A stretch of 64,000 bases of DNA from Enterococcus sp. DIV1094 (lineage in GTDB: Bacteria > Bacillota > Bacilli > Lactobacillales > Enterococcaceae), in contig NZ_CP147250.1 in NCBI RefSeq assembly GCF_017316305.2, forward strand, positions 3,037,001-3,101,000, given 5' to 3'. Under the pieces are notes generated by a model, which saw nothing but the letters and a program-made list of their open reading frames with translations, searched no databases and was not told where the DNA came from. A program made the translations under genes and the position numbers. Below are positions 62,607 to 64,000 of the stretch, in pieces (the first letter of the stretch is position 1; each line of letters opens with the position of its first letter).

Positions 62607-63461
62607 TTAATATCTTTTCTTAACTTTGCGTCTTCTTAATAATTCGCTCAATAACCAGATGATAAAACTACAAATTATGAGCACGATCCCCCATTGAATA
62701 AATGTTAAAATGAAATTGGTGAGATACGTAGTTAAAAAATGATAGAGCGACTTAGAATTGATTCCGATACGCTCGACCATTCTGGAAAGGTACACAAAAA
62801 GCGGTAACGCTAAAAGCATCAGACCAGCGCCACCAACTGCATAACTTAAATAGCGCAACGCACGATGGAAAAAACGTGTGTCGATAGCAATGATTGCGAT
62901 CACTAGCAGTGCGGAAACTGTCAGTGTAAAGAAAGTCAATAAGGTCAGCGTTCTCTTGTAGCCCATCACTTGCTTTCCATACGTTAAAAGATAGGGAATC
63001 TCAATATATTCACTGTAAGTTTCTATTGCAGATTTCTTCAAATTATCGATGGATTGTTGGGTTTCTGCATTGATTTCATAATCATTTTCTTTCGCATAGT
63101 CTTCGATTTTTTTCTGGATCGTTTGATCAACATCTTCTGTCCGTTCAATCATAAAAGGAATGTCGGTGTAGATCGAGCGGATGTAGTGTTCAATATTTGA
63201 TTGAACGTAGGATTGAGGAACAGCGTCTGCCAATACATCTGCGGGAATATTGCTCCCTCGACCTAAATCGCTGATTCTTTGATTGATTTCTGTGGTGATC
63301 GTTTCTGAATAGTTGGCTTCTTCCATGGCTTTTTCCATGAATTGTTGATTGAACAATGTTAGTCTCAATACAACTAAAGTCATGCCGGCAAACAAACTCA
63401 AGGAACAGATGAAAGTAAGTACCCAACGGGACCCTTTTTGCATGAATTTTTGCGTACTCAT
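62607..63461 (-). CDS. Hypothetical four-helix membrane protein in the polysaccharide operon
   Basis: A 284-residue protein of no family that I recognise. One membrane helix (about 14-35), an extracellular helical, acidic domain of about 130 residues (ETITTEINQRISDLGRG and so on), then three helices (about 172-193, 203-222, 250-275) and a very basic tail (RRRKVKKRY). AGGAGG lies before the ATG. It sits between the sortase gene and cpsC with gaps of 9 and 20 bp, so it should be cotranscribed and may serve polymer attachment or sortase placement; that is inference. Confidence 0.8.
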   Translation of the reverse strand: MSTQKFMQKGSRWVLTFICSLSLFAGMTLVVLRLTLFNQQFMEKAMEEANYSETITTEINQRISDLGRGSNIPADVLADAVPQSYVQSNIEHYIRSIYTDIPFMIERTEDVDQTIQKKIEDYAKENDYEINAETQQSIDNLKKSAIETYSEYIEIPYLLTYGKQVMGYKRTLTLLTFFTLTVSALLVIAIIAIDTRFFHRALRYLSYAVGGAGLMLLALPLFVYLSRMVERIGINSKSLYHFLTTYLTNFILTFIQWGIVLIICSFIIWLLSELLRRRKVKKRY

Positions 63462-63470
63462 GATTTCCTC

Positions 63471-64000
63471 CTATTTATTAGGATTGATCAACGGACCGTC
63501 AACTAACTCACAGATAACAAAAAGCCGTTCATCCGTCATGCCTAAACTATCAACAGGATAGCATGTATATAGAAGCAGTATTGGTTTATCTTTTTGACTG
63601 ATCAATTCATTGATTTCCGGATCATCTTTATGACGAATCACCATTTCTTTGACTCGATAACGGTAATTCGCGTAGGTCGTATTCGCTGTTACGATATCAT
63701 TCGTCTGAATACCGCTCAGTTTACCGAACCCATCAACATTGTGCCCACCGATTAATGAAGTTCCAGTCTCACCTATGTAGACAGAACCCATATATTGTCC
63801 GGCACCTTTTCGTAATATCTCATCGGTATCTCCAAAATACAAAGGCACATTCAAATTTAAAGAATCCACAATGATCTCACCGTAGCGTTCGCCACCTCGA
63901 GGGTAAGTGATACTACTAGATGGTAATTCATTGTTCTCATCTTTTGCGATATCTTCTTCTTTGACAGCTTCAAAGGTCTGTTCATTTGTTTCAAATGTTG
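63471..64000 (-). CDS. Sortase-family transpeptidase, 5' end beyond the window
   Basis: At least 176 codons are present; the frame stays open to the window edge, so the N-terminus (signal or anchor) is missing. The sortase catalytic triad is visible: His in SLIGGHNVDGFG, Cys in LLLYTCYPVDSLG, and Arg in TDERLFVICEL. The surrounding pattern resembles class A/D housekeeping-like sortases rather than pilin class C, which usually has a C-terminal membrane helix that is absent here. A sortase at the head of a capsule-type operon is not the common arrangement. Confidence 0.85.
   Translation of the reverse strand, partial: TFETNEQTFEAVKEEDIAKDENNELPSSSITYPRGGERYGEIIVDSLNLNVPLYFGDTDEILRKGAGQYMGSVYIGETGTSLIGGHNVDGFGKLSGIQTNDIVTANTTYANYRYRVKEMVIRHKDDPEINELISQKDKPILLLYTCYPVDSLGMTDERLFVICELVDGPLINPNK

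Overview
The window is from a low-GC Gram-positive chromosome and looks like Enterococcus, probably the E. faecium/hirae/mundtii side of the genus. The grounds are the gene content and order (hrcA-grpE-dnaK-dnaJ; rimP-nusA-rnpM-ylxQ-infB-rbfA; rpsB-tsf-pyrH-frr-uppS-cdsA-eep-proS-polC; arcABC with a divergent Crp/Fnr-type ArcR), an Eep-type protease, PolC, strong GGAGG ribosome binding sites and frequent TTG/GTG starts. Species is an inference. Almost every gene is on the minus strand, so transcription runs from high to low coordinates; the exceptions are an HTH gene, a 20-codon ORF, argR and arcR. No rRNA, tRNA, CRISPR array or insertion sequence was seen.

1-6561: heat-shock operon hrcA-grpE-dnaK-dnaJ under a sigma-A promoter flanked by two CIRCE operators, preceded by hemW. 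6562-10650: AT-rich accessory stretch with small membrane proteins (two of them 84-residue paralogues), decayed coding remnants, a small P-loop kinase and a DUF4180 protein. 10639-16315: a secreted beta-helix protein, an incomplete Rnf pair (rnfC, rnfD) led by a 34-residue membrane microprotein, and a phosphofructokinase-like protein without catalytic residues. 16316-18597: an orphan PqqD-like protein, about 1 kb of non-coding DNA rich in TAGGAAA motifs, and a helix-turn-helix gene reading away from it. 18644-20291: glcU-gdh, glucose uptake plus glucose 1-dehydrogenase.

20484-28089: ribF, truB, rbfA, infB, ylxQ, rnpM, nusA, rimP, with a terminator hairpin between the rimP promoter and rimP. 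28173-41232: polC, proS, eep, cdsA, uppS, frr, pyrH, tsf, rpsB, with hairpin terminators dividing the run into segments. 41604-49265: argR, argS with an upstream T-box, arcC, arcB, arcA, then divergent arcR with a Crp-like site near the arcA promoter.

49393-64000: a Wzx/Wzy-type exopolysaccharide or capsule locus running off the window: sortase-like gene (cut), a membrane protein, cpsC-cpsD-cpsB regulatory genes, a 4,6-dehydratase/acetyltransferase/aminotransferase trio plus a PglC-type phosphotransferase (suggesting a diacetamido-trideoxy primer sugar), a GT4, Wzy, two GT2 transferases, UDP-glucose dehydrogenase and Wzx. A family of imperfect palindromes of about 114 bp is scattered between genes (four full copies and one diverged copy).
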